From Gracilibacillus alcaliphilus (lineage in GTDB: Bacteria; Bacillota; Bacilli; Bacillales; Amphibacillaceae), in contig NZ_JAFBFA010000026.1 in assembly GCF_016909015.1 (NCBI RefSeq), forward strand, positions 12,750 to 76,749: a stretch of 64,000 nucleotides of DNA. The letters are read 5' to 3'. Both the position numbers and the translations under genes were made by a program. Positions 28,292-38,061 of this stretch are shown piece by piece. The stretch's first letter is position 1, and the number at the start of each line of letters is the position of its first letter. The notes under the pieces are model-generated. The model saw only the letters and a program-made list of their open reading frames with translations, was not told the origin of the DNA and did not search any database.

Positions 28292-28988
28292 TATTCCACT
28301 CCTCTGTTACTCGTTGATAATTTTCTTTTGGATTGGCTGCCTGGGTAATACTTCTGCCAATTACCAGATAGTCGGCTCCTAATTGCTTGGCTAACTGTGG
28401 TGTTGCCACACGCTGCTGATCATCTTTACTGGAATCTAACAGACGAATTCCTGGTGTAACAGTCAAAAAGTCTTCGCCGCATGTCTCCTTTATAATCGGT
28501 ACTTCATGGGCAGAACACACCACACCATCTGCTTCGCTTTCCTTCGTTAGCAAGGCTAGACGCTTTACAGCCTCTTCTAATGGCTGTTTCACATATAGCT
28601 CGTTTTCTAAAGTAAATTGATCCATAGACGTAAGTACTGTTACCGCGATTAACTTTGGAATCTTCGTTTTGGCACCGGCAGCTAAGCCTCTTTTCGCTGC
28701 CTGAATCATTTTGGTGCCCCCGGCTGCATGGACATTTACGATGTCTACGCCCAGATCTGCTAGATTAAACATCGCCTTTTCGACTGTAGTTGGGATATCG
28801 TGAAGCTTCAAGTCTAAGAAAATAGGGTGACCATGAGCTCTTAACCAATCAATCATGGTACGCCCCTCACGATAAAATAGTTCCATCCCAACTTTAACAG
28901 GAACTCCTTCCAGTTGATGCTGGGTAATAAAATCTTGTGCTTCTTGAGCCGTACGAAAATCTAATGCTACAAAAAATGGCTGCTTCAT
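28284..28988 (-). CDS. pyrF: Orotidine 5'-phosphate decarboxylase
   Basis: Final UMP step, decarboxylating OMP. 234-residue TIM barrel with the catalytic Asp-Lys cluster in LDLKLHDIPTTVEKA near 58, the VTPGIRLLD segment near 180 and the phosphate loop YLVIGRSIT near 207. Overlaps pyrD by 4 bp. Confidence 0.97.
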   Translation of the reverse strand: MKQPFFVALDFRTAQEAQDFITQHQLEGVPVKVGMELFYREGRTMIDWLRAHGHPIFLDLKLHDIPTTVEKAMFNLADLGVDIVNVHAAGGTKMIQAAKRGLAAGAKTKIPKLIAVTVLTSMDQFTLENELYVKQPLEEAVKRLALLTKESEADGVVCSAHEVPIIKETCGEDFLTVTPGIRLLDSSKDDQQRVATPQLAKQLGADYLVIGRSITQAANPKENYQRVTEEWNNG

Positions 28989-29896
28989 CCGATATGCCCC
29001 TTCCCGATTGCTTCTTCTACCGAGCTGAATCCGTATTTCTCCAGAACTGCTGGCAAAGCATCTATAATTTCAGGACATGCCATCGGATTCTGGAAATTAG
29101 CTGTTCCGACTGCCACTGCATTGGCACCTGCCAATAAAAATTCTAACACGTCATCAGCTGTCATGATGCCGCCCATTCCGATAATTGAAATATCTACTGC
29201 TTGGCGTACTTCATAAATCATTCGAATCGCAATCGGCTTAATCGCTGGTCCAGATAATCCACCCGTTTTATTGGCAATAATCGGCTTCCGTTGTTTCAAG
29301 TTAATTTGCATACCAGTTAAGGTATTAATCATGGAGAGACCGTCTGCACCGGCTTCAGCAACTGTTTTAGCCATCTCGACAATATTCGATACATTCGGTG
29401 ACAATTTGACATAGACGGGGTAATCACTGGCTTCCTTAACCTGAGCAGTCACCTCTTTCGCTAGTTCTGGGTCAGTGCCAAACTGAACACCGCCTTCTTT
29501 TACATTAGGGCAGGAAATATTTAACTCGATTGCGGCAATGTCTTCCGAGCGATTCAGTTCTTTGGTAACTTTTACATACTCTTCGACCGTACTTCCTGCT
29601 ACATTGGCAATAACAGGGGTATCGAATGAACGCAGGAAAGGTAATTCCTCGTCCACTATGCTTTTTACCCCTGGGTTCTGCAAACCAATCGCATTCAGCA
29701 TGCCGCTGGCTGTTTCAGCGACCCTTGGAGTTGGATTGCCATAACGAGCCTCGCCAGTCGCTGCTTTCACGATGATCGCACCTAATTTACTTAAATCATA
29801 AAATTGACTGTATTCCTTACCAAAACCGAAGCAGCCAGAAGCCGGCATGACAGGGTTTTTTAATGATAAGCCTGGTAAATTTGTCGTTAAACTCAT
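28985..29896 (-). CDS. pyrD: Dihydroorotate dehydrogenase B, catalytic subunit
   Basis: FMN subunit of the class 1B enzyme that oxidises dihydroorotate to orotate and passes electrons to PyrK. 303 residues. Family start LPGLSLKNPVMPASGCFG and active-site Cys in NISCPNVKEGG near 127, which marks class 1B. The FMN-binding GMGGIMTADD lies near 240. Overlaps pyrK by 4 bp, matching the heterotetramer. Confidence 0.97.
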   Translation of the reverse strand: MSLTTNLPGLSLKNPVMPASGCFGFGKEYSQFYDLSKLGAIIVKAATGEARYGNPTPRVAETASGMLNAIGLQNPGVKSIVDEELPFLRSFDTPVIANVAGSTVEEYVKVTKELNRSEDIAAIELNISCPNVKEGGVQFGTDPELAKEVTAQVKEASDYPVYVKLSPNVSNIVEMAKTVAEAGADGLSMINTLTGMQINLKQRKPIIANKTGGLSGPAIKPIAIRMIYEVRQAVDISIIGMGGIMTADDVLEFLLAGANAVAVGTANFQNPMACPEIIDALPAVLEKYGFSSVEEAIGKGHIG

Positions 29897-30654
29897 CCTA
29901 AGATCACCTCATTTGCCTTAAACACCGGGCCGTCTTTACAAATCTTCTTCGATTTCTGTGGGTCTTCTTTAAGCGGCACTACACAAGCATAGCAAGTTCC
30001 GACACCACAGCCCATCCGCTCCTCTAATGAAATATAACCGTTATGGGCGGCTAATTGATTAGAGACTGCCTTCAGCATTGGTGTTGGCCCGCAAGAAAAG
30101 AAGTAATCAAAGCTTGGATTAACTTTTTCAATAATATCTGTTACAAAGCCTTGTGTACCATAGCTGCCATCGTTTGTAGCGATATAAGTATCACCTATTG
30201 CTTGGAATTTCTCTTCATAAAAAATTTGATCCTTTGTTTGAAATCCTAGAATACTGGTGATTTCTACCCCTTTTTCTTTCAAGGTTTTGGCAAGATAGTA
30301 CAGAGGAGGAACTCCGATTCCCCCACCTACTATCAAGGCTTGTTTTACATCTAACTGATCAATTGGGTAATAGGTGCCGCATGGCAAAATCACATCTAAT
30401 TGATCCCCAGCTTGATACGTGCTTAACACCCTTGTACCTTCACCAAATATCTTGAAAATTACCGTAAATGTCCCGGCCTCTAGATCTACACCTGCCACCG
30501 ATACCGGCCTGCGCAGCATATGATGCTTTAAGGCAATATGCACAAATTGGCCTGGCCGCAGTTCTTCTGCCAATGGCGATTTTAACACGACTTCAAATGT
30601 GTCCGCTGCAATCTGCAAATGGCTTTGAATTTCCAATAATTGTTTGGTTATCAC
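29893..30654 (-). CDS. pyrK: Dihydroorotate dehydrogenase B, electron transfer subunit
   Basis: FAD/[2Fe-2S] subunit that links PyrD to NAD. 253 residues. FAD site with LRRPVSVAG near 48, NAD-binding GGGIGVPPLYYLAK near 111, and the iron-sulfur ligands in MGCGVGTCYACVV followed by a fourth Cys in KKICKDGPVF. Four-base overlaps with carB and pyrD. Confidence 0.97.
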   Translation of the reverse strand: MITKQLLEIQSHLQIAADTFEVVLKSPLAEELRPGQFVHIALKHHMLRRPVSVAGVDLEAGTFTVIFKIFGEGTRVLSTYQAGDQLDVILPCGTYYPIDQLDVKQALIVGGGIGVPPLYYLAKTLKEKGVEITSILGFQTKDQIFYEEKFQAIGDTYIATNDGSYGTQGFVTDIIEKVNPSFDYFFSCGPTPMLKAVSNQLAAHNGYISLEERMGCGVGTCYACVVPLKEDPQKSKKICKDGPVFKANEVILG

Positions 30655-33600
30655 AGTACAATAGCCTTCCCTTCCACTGCTGGTTTCGCAGTAAATGTTG
30701 TTGAATCAATGACATTCACAATCGCCTCTGCTGTATCCAGACTAGTTAAACAAGCAATACCATGTTCAACGGCTTCCCGGCGAATACGGAAACCATCAGA
30801 ATGAGGTTTCTTACCAGATGTTAAGGAGTTCACTACCACTTGTACTTCGCCTTGCTCAATAATGGAAATAACATTTTTACCTTCTGCTCCAACTTTTCCT
30901 ACTTCGGTCACTGGAAGGTTAATATCACGGATTGCCTTAGCAGTTCCCTTTGTTGCATATAGGTGGAACCCTAATTCAAAGAATCGTTTGGCAATTTGGA
31001 TCGCTTCTTCCTTATCTTTATCTGCTACAGTAATAAGGACTGCACCACCCATTGGCACCTTCAAACCGGAAGCTGTTAAACCTTTATATAATGCTTTTTC
31101 CAAGGTGCGGTCTCGTCCAATTGCTTCTCCGGTTGATTTCATTTCTGGCCCAAGCATTGTATCCACACTTCTTAGTTTTTCAAACGAGAAGACAGGTACT
31201 TTTACAGAAACGGTTGCTGGTTCAGGAAGTAATCCATTCTCATAGCCTAAATCAGCAAGGGACTCACCGACAATACAGCGTGTTGCCAAATTAGCCATTG
31301 TTACACCTGTAATCTTACTTAAGAATGGAATCGTACGGCTTGCTCTTGGATTTACCTCTAGCACATACACTTCATTCTTGTGTACAACAAATTGAATATT
31401 AATCAGACCTTTTACGCCTAATTTTTCGGCAATTTTAATGGTGGTATCCACACATTTCTGTTTAATTTCTTCTGATAGACGCTGGGTTGGGTAAACGGCA
31501 ATCGAATCCCCAGAGTGTACACCGGCACGTTCGATATGCTCCATAACACCTGGAATAATCGTTGTTTCTCCATCACTAATCGCGTCTACTTCCACTTCAA
31601 TTCCAGTTAAATATTTGTCAATTAATACAGGGTGTTTATGCTTTATATGATTTGTTTTTGCTAAGTAGCTTTCTAACTCTTCTTCATTATAAACAATTTC
31701 CATCTGACTGCCGCCAATAACGTAAGATGGACGTACCAAGACTGGATAACCGATTGAAGCAGCTGCCTCTTTGGCTTGTATCAATTGACGCACACTTTTT
31801 CCTTGCGGCTGTGGTATTTGCAGTTCTTGCAGCAAATGTTCAAACTTGTCACGGTCTTCTGCCGTATCAATGGCTGCTAAAGGTGTACCAAGGATCTTGA
31901 CACCTCTTCGTTCCAGACCTTCAGCCAAGTTAATCGCTGTTTGACCGCCAAATTGAACAATAACCCCTTCTGGCTTCTCAAGTTCCACTACGTGCATAAC
32001 ATCTTCTAATGTTAGCGGCTCAAAATATAACTTATCAGATACACTAAAGTCAGTAGAAACTGTTTCCGGGTTGCTATTCATAATAATTGCTTCGTAACCA
32101 GATTCTTTTAATGCCAAGACAGAGTGTACCGTTGCATAATCAAACTCGATCCCTTGACCGATTCGGATTGGGCCAGAACCGATGACAATGACCTTCTTAC
32201 GATCAGAAACTGCAGATTCATTTTCTTCTTCATAAGAACTGTAGAAATATGGAGTTGCTGATTCAAATTCAGCGGCACAAGTGTCAACCATTTTGTATAC
32301 GGGCACGATATTCTCTGTTTTACGCAATTGATATACATCATCAACATCCACATTCCAAACACGAGCAATTTGTGTATCAGAGAATCCGAGTGTTTTTGCT
32401 TCTCGCAAGACATCCACATTTTGCGGGATATCAGCTAATCTGGTTTCAAAATCGATAATTCTTTTTAATTTATCCAAGAAAAAGTGGTCTATTTTCGTTA
32501 AGTTAAAGATTTCCTCGACAGACATACCGCGTCTTAGCACTTCTGCCAGGATATAGATTCGCTCATCATCTGCCTTAACGAGACGTTCTTTTAATTCGTT
32601 TATTTCCACATTTTCTAGCTTATCCAAATAGAAATCTTCACCACTGATATCCAGTGAACGGATGCCTTTTAATAATGATTCCTCAAAGTTGCGGCCAATC
32701 GCCATAACTTCTCCTGTTGCCTTCATTTGTGTTCCTAAGGTACGGTTACCAAGCACGAATTTATCAAAAGGAAAACGCGGGAATTTAGTTACCACATAAT
32801 CTAAGGCCGGCTCATAGCAGGCATAAGTCGTTTCCGTAATTGGATTCATAATTTCATCTAATGTCATACCGATTGCAATTTTGGCAGCAATCTTGGCGAT
32901 TGGATAGCCTGTCGCCTTAGAAGCAAGCGCAGATGAACGGCTTACCCGTGGGTTTACTTCAATCACATAATACTGGAAGCTGTATGGATCCAGTGCTAAT
33001 TGAACATTACAGCCACCTTCAATTTCCAAAGCACGAATAATCTTCAAGGACGCTGAACGCAGCATTTGGTATTCACGATCACTAAGGGTTTGAGACGGCG
33101 CAACTACGATGGAATCGCCCGTATGGATTCCTACTGGATCAATATTTTCCATATTACATACCACAATTGCTTGGTCATTTTTGTCTCGCATTACTTCATA
33201 TTCAATTTCTTTAAAACCGGCAATATTTCTCTCAATCAAACATTGACTCACAGGTGATAATGTTAAACCATTCTGAGTAATCTGTTTTAATTCTTGTTCG
33301 TTGTAGCACATACCGCCGCCAGTTCCACCTAGAGTATAGGCTGGACGTACAATTAAAGGAAAACCAATTTCATCTGCAAATGTCAGTGCTTCTTCTACGG
33401 TAGTCACAATCTGGCTTTCAGGTACAGGTTCATTGATTTCATTCATCAAGGTCCTGAATTTTTCACGGTCTTCCGCACGTTGAATCGCATCTAACTTAGA
33501 ACCTAGCAGCTCGACATTATATTCTGCCAAAATACCAGATTCATCTAAAGCAACAGCCAGATTTAAGCCTGTTTGTCCCCCCAATGTTGTCAATACCGCA

Positions 33601-33851
33601 TCCGGACGCTCTTTACGGATAATTTTTGAAAGGAATTCTACCGTTAATGGCTCCATATACACGGTATCAGCAATCGTATGATCGGTCATAATTGTTGCTG
33701 GGTTGGAGTTGGCTAAGATCACTGTGTAGCCTTCTTCTTTTAACGATTGACAAGCCTGTGTTCCGGAATAATCAAATTCGGCTGCTTGTCCAATAACAAT
33801 TGGTCCTGAACCAATCACTAAAATCTTTTCGATATCTGTTCTTTTTGGCAT
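30651..33851 (-). CDS. carB: Carbamoyl-phosphate synthase large subunit
   Basis: Makes carbamoyl phosphate from ammonia, bicarbonate and two ATP. 1066 residues with the two duplicated ATP-grasp halves (about 1-400 and 545-930). Each half opens with an IGSGPI.IGQ.xEFDY motif. An oligomerisation domain lies between them and a C-terminal MGS-type allosteric domain (about 930-1066) follows. Its start shares one base with the carA stop. As in B. subtilis, this pyrimidine-specific copy is PyrR-controlled at the operon level. Confidence 0.98.
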   Translation of the reverse strand: MPKRTDIEKILVIGSGPIVIGQAAEFDYSGTQACQSLKEEGYTVILANSNPATIMTDHTIADTVYMEPLTVEFLSKIIRKERPDAVLTTLGGQTGLNLAVALDESGILAEYNVELLGSKLDAIQRAEDREKFRTLMNEINEPVPESQIVTTVEEALTFADEIGFPLIVRPAYTLGGTGGGMCYNEQELKQITQNGLTLSPVSQCLIERNIAGFKEIEYEVMRDKNDQAIVVCNMENIDPVGIHTGDSIVVAPSQTLSDREYQMLRSASLKIIRALEIEGGCNVQLALDPYSFQYYVIEVNPRVSRSSALASKATGYPIAKIAAKIAIGMTLDEIMNPITETTYACYEPALDYVVTKFPRFPFDKFVLGNRTLGTQMKATGEVMAIGRNFEESLLKGIRSLDISGEDFYLDKLENVEINELKERLVKADDERIYILAEVLRRGMSVEEIFNLTKIDHFFLDKLKRIIDFETRLADIPQNVDVLREAKTLGFSDTQIARVWNVDVDDVYQLRKTENIVPVYKMVDTCAAEFESATPYFYSSYEEENESAVSDRKKVIVIGSGPIRIGQGIEFDYATVHSVLALKESGYEAIIMNSNPETVSTDFSVSDKLYFEPLTLEDVMHVVELEKPEGVIVQFGGQTAINLAEGLERRGVKILGTPLAAIDTAEDRDKFEHLLQELQIPQPQGKSVRQLIQAKEAAASIGYPVLVRPSYVIGGSQMEIVYNEEELESYLAKTNHIKHKHPVLIDKYLTGIEVEVDAISDGETTIIPGVMEHIERAGVHSGDSIAVYPTQRLSEEIKQKCVDTTIKIAEKLGVKGLINIQFVVHKNEVYVLEVNPRASRTIPFLSKITGVTMANLATRCIVGESLADLGYENGLLPEPATVSVKVPVFSFEKLRSVDTMLGPEMKSTGEAIGRDRTLEKALYKGLTASGLKVPMGGAVLITVADKDKEEAIQIAKRFFELGFHLYATKGTAKAIRDINLPVTEVGKVGAEGKNVISIIEQGEVQVVVNSLTSGKKPHSDGFRIRREAVEHGIACLTSLDTAEAIVNVIDSTTFTAKPAVEGKAIVL

Positions 33852-34939
33852 TAGACTTCCTCCTTCTGTGCTTTGAAGTTTTTGATGTTCTTCATAAAAC
33901 GATCAAAAAGATAATTGGTATCATCTGGACCAGGAGACGCTTCTGGGTGATATTGAACAGAGAAAGCTGGATATTCTTTGTGTTTTACCCCTTCTACCGT
34001 TTTATCATTCAAAGCAATCTGTGTTAATTCTAAATCCGTTAATTCAATCGATGCCTTAGTAACGGCATAACCATGATTCTGTGATGTCAAGTAAGTACGT
34101 GATGTTTCAAAATCATAAACTGGATGGTTGGAACCGCGGTGACCAAACTTGAGACGGTCTGTATTCGCACCACATGCCAGAGCTAACAATTGATGGCCTA
34201 AGCAAATGCCGAACACCGGAATATGCGGGATCACTTCTTTAATCATCTCAATCGCTTCTGGTACATTTTTCGGATTTCCTGGACCATTTGTCAACATAAT
34301 GCCATCCGGCTTTAAGCGCATGATATTCTCAGCACTATAGTTATAAGGAACAACCGTTACGTGACAGTTACGCTTTGTCAGTTCACGCAGAATACCGTGC
34401 TTCATCCCAAAGTCCACCAACACAATTCGATAGCCTCTGCCCGGGGATACATATGGTTTCAAAGTGGAAACCATTTCAACCTGATTAGTCAGAGGGATGG
34501 CTTGGGCCAGCTTTTCACTTGCACGCTCATCTGTAGCCCCTGCCTTGGTAATAATTCCTTTCATTGTTCCATATTTTCGAAGAATTTTTGTTAATTTTCG
34601 TGTATCAATACCCGAAATACCTGGAATATTATTTGCTTTTAGAAAAGAATCTAAATTCTCGTCACTGCGAAAGTTAGACGGCGAATCACAATATTCTTTT
34701 ACAACAAAGCCAAAGATGGATGGGGTGATGGTCTCAAAGTCATCACGATTAATTCCATAGTTCCCAATCAACGGATAAGTCATCGTAACAATTTGTCCGC
34801 AGTAAGATGGGTCTGATAAAGTCTCTTGATAACCAGTCATACCCGTGTTAAAAACGACTTCTCCTATACTTTCTTCCAGTGAGCCAAATGCCTCACCATT
34901 AAAAATTGTACCATCTTCTAATATTAGCTGTCTTTTCAT
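33851..34939 (-). CDS. carA: Carbamoyl-phosphate synthase small (glutaminase) subunit
   Basis: Hydrolyses glutamine and channels ammonia to CarB. 362 residues. N-terminal CPSase-small domain opening LILEDGTIFNGEAFG, and a class I amidotransferase domain with the nucleophile in FGICLGHQLLALA near 245 and the His-Glu pair in QYHPEASPGP near 330. Four-base overlap with pyrC. Confidence 0.98.
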   Translation of the reverse strand: MKRQLILEDGTIFNGEAFGSLEESIGEVVFNTGMTGYQETLSDPSYCGQIVTMTYPLIGNYGINRDDFETITPSIFGFVVKEYCDSPSNFRSDENLDSFLKANNIPGISGIDTRKLTKILRKYGTMKGIITKAGATDERASEKLAQAIPLTNQVEMVSTLKPYVSPGRGYRIVLVDFGMKHGILRELTKRNCHVTVVPYNYSAENIMRLKPDGIMLTNGPGNPKNVPEAIEMIKEVIPHIPVFGICLGHQLLALACGANTDRLKFGHRGSNHPVYDFETSRTYLTSQNHGYAVTKASIELTDLELTQIALNDKTVEGVKHKEYPAFSVQYHPEASPGPDDTNYLFDRFMKNIKNFKAQKEEV

Positions 34940-36216
34940 TCTGTTACCTCCTCGTAGACCTTGTCCCCTTGATAAATGGTCATAACTGGTTTTCCTGTTA
35001 CTTTCCAGCTGTCAAAAGGTGTATTCTTCCCTTTAGATTCAAATGTTTGTTTATCAATTGTTGTTTCTGTTTCTAAATCAAGCAATGTTAAATCAGCGGA
35101 ATGACCAACTTCGATGCGGCCATATGGCAAGTTAAATGTATCGGCAGGTTTTACCGTCAGCCAATCAATTAATTGTTTTAAGCTAAAGACACCTTTCTTG
35201 ACTAAATGAGTGTGTAATAGGGAAAAAGCTGTTTCAAATCCCACTATCCCAAATGGTGCCTCTCCCATTCCATTTGCCTTTTCTGCCTCGGTATGTGGGG
35301 CATGATCGGTTGCAATAAAGTCGATAGTGCCGTCTAATAAGCCGTCAATTAATGCTTGTTTATCTTCTTGTGCCCGTAATGGTGGATTCATTTTAAAATT
35401 TGCGTCATCTTCATAGATCGCCTGTTCATCTAATAATAAATGGTGCGGGGTTACCTCAGCTGTCACTCGGATACCTGCCTTCTTGGCGTCACGAATCACC
35501 CGAACAGATTCTTTTGTACTGACGTGACAAACATGATAATGGCAATTTGCCGCTTCTGCCAGCAAGACATCTCTGGCAATTTGTACTGATTCACAAATTG
35601 ACGGGATGCCTGGCAGTCCCAGTTTCTTGCTTACTTCACCATCATGCATGACACCATCATGGATTAACGTATTTTCTTCACAATGAGCCACGATCGGCAT
35701 ATTAATGGCTGCCGCTCGTTCCATTGCTTGTAACATCATATCAGCGGATTGCACACCAACTCCATCATCGGTATAAGCAAATGCCCCAGCTTCTTTTAAT
35801 GCTTTCATATCTGTTAATGTCTCACCAACTAACCGCTGCGTTATGGAGGCATATGGTAACACACGAATAAATGCTGTATCCTTAATTCTTTGTTTCACTT
35901 GATTTAAGACCTCCACGGAATCTGGTGTTGGCTGTGTATTTGGCATTGCACATACCGTCGTATATCCGCCGCGGGCAGCAGCCTTTGTACCTGTTGCAAT
36001 CGTTTCTTTTGCTTCTCCGCCAGGCTCTCTTAAGTGAACATGAACATCTACAAATCCAGGGACAACGACATGGCCTTTTCCATCAATAACTTCCGCCTGT
36101 TCTGCGGATAAGTCTTGCCCAATTGCTTGAATCACATTGCCATCCATAAGGATCTCTACTGGTTCGATACTTCCGTTATCTAAGATACGATTTACATTTT
36201 TTACAAGCTTTTTCAT
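34936..36216 (-). CDS. pyrC: Dihydroorotase
   Basis: Zinc amidohydrolase that closes carbamoyl aspartate to dihydroorotate. 426 residues, the long class I type. Metal ligands in VDVHVHLREPGGEAKE near 58, HCEEN near 178, HVSTKESV near 231 and the Asp in IATDHAPHT near 304. AAGGAGGAAATAACC precedes the ATG. In the ancestral arrangement the pyrB stop codon would have overlapped this ribosome binding site (see the repeat at 36245-36459). Confidence 0.98.
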   Translation of the reverse strand: MKKLVKNVNRILDNGSIEPVEILMDGNVIQAIGQDLSAEQAEVIDGKGHVVVPGFVDVHVHLREPGGEAKETIATGTKAAARGGYTTVCAMPNTQPTPDSVEVLNQVKQRIKDTAFIRVLPYASITQRLVGETLTDMKALKEAGAFAYTDDGVGVQSADMMLQAMERAAAINMPIVAHCEENTLIHDGVMHDGEVSKKLGLPGIPSICESVQIARDVLLAEAANCHYHVCHVSTKESVRVIRDAKKAGIRVTAEVTPHHLLLDEQAIYEDDANFKMNPPLRAQEDKQALIDGLLDGTIDFIATDHAPHTEAEKANGMGEAPFGIVGFETAFSLLHTHLVKKGVFSLKQLIDWLTVKPADTFNLPYGRIEVGHSADLTLLDLETETTIDKQTFESKGKNTPFDSWKVTGKPVMTIYQGDKVYEEVTE

Positions 36217-36235
36217 GGTTATTTCCTCCTTAGTT

Positions 36236-36468
36236 TATAAGTGACTGTTCAAAAAGTTCGGTAAAAAGGACCAAGAAGTTCAAGGCGGCGCAGACTTTGA
36301 GCCACGGAGCGTATGCTTTTAATACGTGAGTAGCGGACTTGCACAGGAGGTGTTGACTTCTACGTTACCCACACGATGTGGGTGATCTTAGTAGAAGCTC
36401 CCCTACCGCCAACTCCGACATTCGCCGTGTCATTTTTATTGGACTTTTTGAACATCCTCTATAAGTGA
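36236..36468. repeat. 9-bp target site duplication around the inserted repeat
   Basis: TATAAGTGA occurs exactly at 36236-36244 and again at 36460-36468, immediately flanking the 215-bp element. This is the signature of a transposition event. Confidence 0.85.
36245..36459 (-). mobile_element. MITE-like interspersed repeat, copy 2 (3' end of pyrB)
   Basis: 215-bp non-coding element with near-complementary ends: CTGTTCAAAAAGTTC at the left and GGACTTTTTGAACATCCTC at the right. The exact 9-bp duplication flanks it. It contains an internal ACCCACA/TGTGGGT stem and shares several long blocks with the copy at 17015-17258. No transposase is encoded, so it would have been moved in trans. Read on the minus strand, its first 24 bases supply the last seven codons and the stop codon of pyrB. 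Confidence 0.85.
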
Positions 36469-37329
36469 TTCTATAACTGCCATTCTTGCTGCCACACCAT
36501 TCTGCATCTGTTTAAAGATTCTGGATCGTGAGCATTCTACTAAACTGCTATCTATTTCTACACCTCTATTAACAGGAGCTGGGTGTAAAATAACGGCATG
36601 ATCTTTCATTCTAGCCTCTCTATCTATTGTAAGGCCATATTTATTTAAGTAGCTTTCCTGATCTAGTACCATATGTTGATCGTGTCGTTCATGCTGGATT
36701 CTTAACAACATCAAGACATCTGCAATTTCAACAGCTTCATCCATGGTCACATATCGGTAAGGCAGACGGTCATCCCGCCATTCTTCTTTACCTGTCAGTA
36801 ATACCTCACAGCCCAATGTAGATAATGCAAATGCATTCGATCTAGCGACACGACTGTGTTTTATATCCCCTGCAATCACTATTTTCAAACCCTTAAATTG
36901 TTGTAATTCCTGATAAATCGTGACTAGATCTAATAAGCATTGTGTTGGGTGTTCACCCGTTCCGTCACCAGCATTAATCACTGGAATATTCAGTGACCTG
37001 GCCAGCTGACTTGCTACATTCTCTTGAGTATGTCTAATCACAATAAAATTAGCACCGATGGATTCAAAGGTTTTCGCTGTATCATATATGCTCTCTCCTT
37101 TTAATACACTCGATGTCTCTGCCATAAAATCAAGTGGCTCAATTCCCAATCTGCGCTCAGCTACAATAAAGCTCATCTTTGTACGTGTACTCGGTTCAAA
37201 GAACAGATTGGCAGCGAAATATTGTTTTTCTAAAGGAGGAATCCCTTTTTGACTTATTTGATCTGCTCGTTTCACTAATTGAAGTATGATTTCTTCTGAT
37301 TGATCTTTCATCGTCACAAAATGCTTCAT
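36436..37329 (-). CDS. pyrB: Aspartate carbamoyltransferase catalytic subunit
   Basis: Condenses carbamoyl phosphate with aspartate. 297 residues. Carbamoyl phosphate site FEPSTRTKMSF near 49, HPTQ near 126 and HPAPVNRG near 255. No regulatory pyrI is present, as is normal in Bacillus. The protein body ends at ESLI; the final seven residues EDVQKVQ and the stop are encoded by the inserted repeat. Removing the element restores ESLI-Asn-stop, directly abutting the pyrC ribosome binding site. Confidence 0.97.
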   Translation of the reverse strand: MKHFVTMKDQSEEIILQLVKRADQISQKGIPPLEKQYFAANLFFEPSTRTKMSFIVAERRLGIEPLDFMAETSSVLKGESIYDTAKTFESIGANFIVIRHTQENVASQLARSLNIPVINAGDGTGEHPTQCLLDLVTIYQELQQFKGLKIVIAGDIKHSRVARSNAFALSTLGCEVLLTGKEEWRDDRLPYRYVTMDEAVEIADVLMLLRIQHERHDQHMVLDQESYLNKYGLTIDREARMKDHAVILHPAPVNRGVEIDSSLVECSRSRIFKQMQNGVAARMAVIESLIEDVQKVQ

Positions 37330-37361
37330 CCATTGTTCCCCCTCTAATTTGTATTCAACTC

Positions 37362-37443
37362 AAAAAGCCTCTCTGCAAGGACGCAGAGAGGCAAACGTGT
37401 CATATCACACACGCTCATGCTGCGACCTTGCAAGCAACTCTGT
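37362..37443 (-). promoter_or_regulatory. PyrR-dependent attenuator between pyrR and pyrB
   Basis: On the minus strand, a PyrR-binding-loop-like segment ACAGAGTTGCTTGCAAGG (about 37424-37443) is followed by a perfect 10-bp terminator stem GCCTCTCTGC / GCAGAGAGGC with TTTTTGAG (37362-37392). UMP-bound PyrR is expected to stabilise the anti-antiterminator and allow termination. The AGAG and GCAAG features fit the known binding consensus. Confidence 0.8.
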
Positions 37444-37460
37444 ACTCGCTTAAAGGTCCT

Positions 37461-38009
37461 TTATTCACTTTCATAAATATTGACACTGTCTTGCTGATCA
37501 ATTTCCGCTAATTCTACCATAATAATTTCACTATGGGATGTCGGAATATTCTTGCCAATAAAATCAGCTCTAATTGGTAATTCACGATGCCCTCTATCCA
37601 CTAAAACAGCGAGCTGAATTTGTGATGGTCTGCCTTGATCCATCACGGCATCCATCGCCGCCCTTACCGTTCTGCCAGTATATAACACATCGTCTACCAA
37701 AATAACCTTTTTGCCAGTCAGCTGTTCATTAATCTCTTTTACATTCAGCTGCGGCTCCTTTTTCTCATCGACATAGGATAAGTCATCACGATAAAGTGTG
37801 ATATCTAATTCTACGGTAGGAACCTTCACACCTTCAATCTCTTGAATGCGTTCTTGCAGGCGTTTGGCAATAGGAACTCCCCTTGTTTTGATACCAACAA
37901 GAATCAGTCCTTCGACCCCTTTGTTTCGTTCTAAGATTTCATGAGCGATTCTAGTTAGTGCACGTCTCATTGCAGCAGCATCGAGTACATTTGCTTTCTT
38001 GGTCATCAT
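37461..38009 (-). CDS. pyrR: pyr operon attenuator / uracil phosphoribosyltransferase PyrR
   Basis: RNA-binding regulator that senses UMP and terminates pyr transcription; it also has weak UPRTase activity. 182 residues from the ATG at 38009, about 11 bases after GGAG; the GTG at 38021 lies inside that ribosome binding site. PRPP loop VILVDDVLYTGRTVRAA near 97 and the family start KANVLDAAAMRRALTRIAHE are intact. pyrP, which follows pyrR in B. subtilis, is absent. Confidence 0.97.
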   Translation of the reverse strand: MMTKKANVLDAAAMRRALTRIAHEILERNKGVEGLILVGIKTRGVPIAKRLQERIQEIEGVKVPTVELDITLYRDDLSYVDEKKEPQLNVKEINEQLTGKKVILVDDVLYTGRTVRAAMDAVMDQGRPSQIQLAVLVDRGHRELPIRADFIGKNIPTSHSEIIMVELAEIDQQDSVNIYESE

Positions 38010-38061
38010 GAAAACCCTCACTCCTTTTGGTTATCGACCTCTAAGGATAACTTTTCGATAC

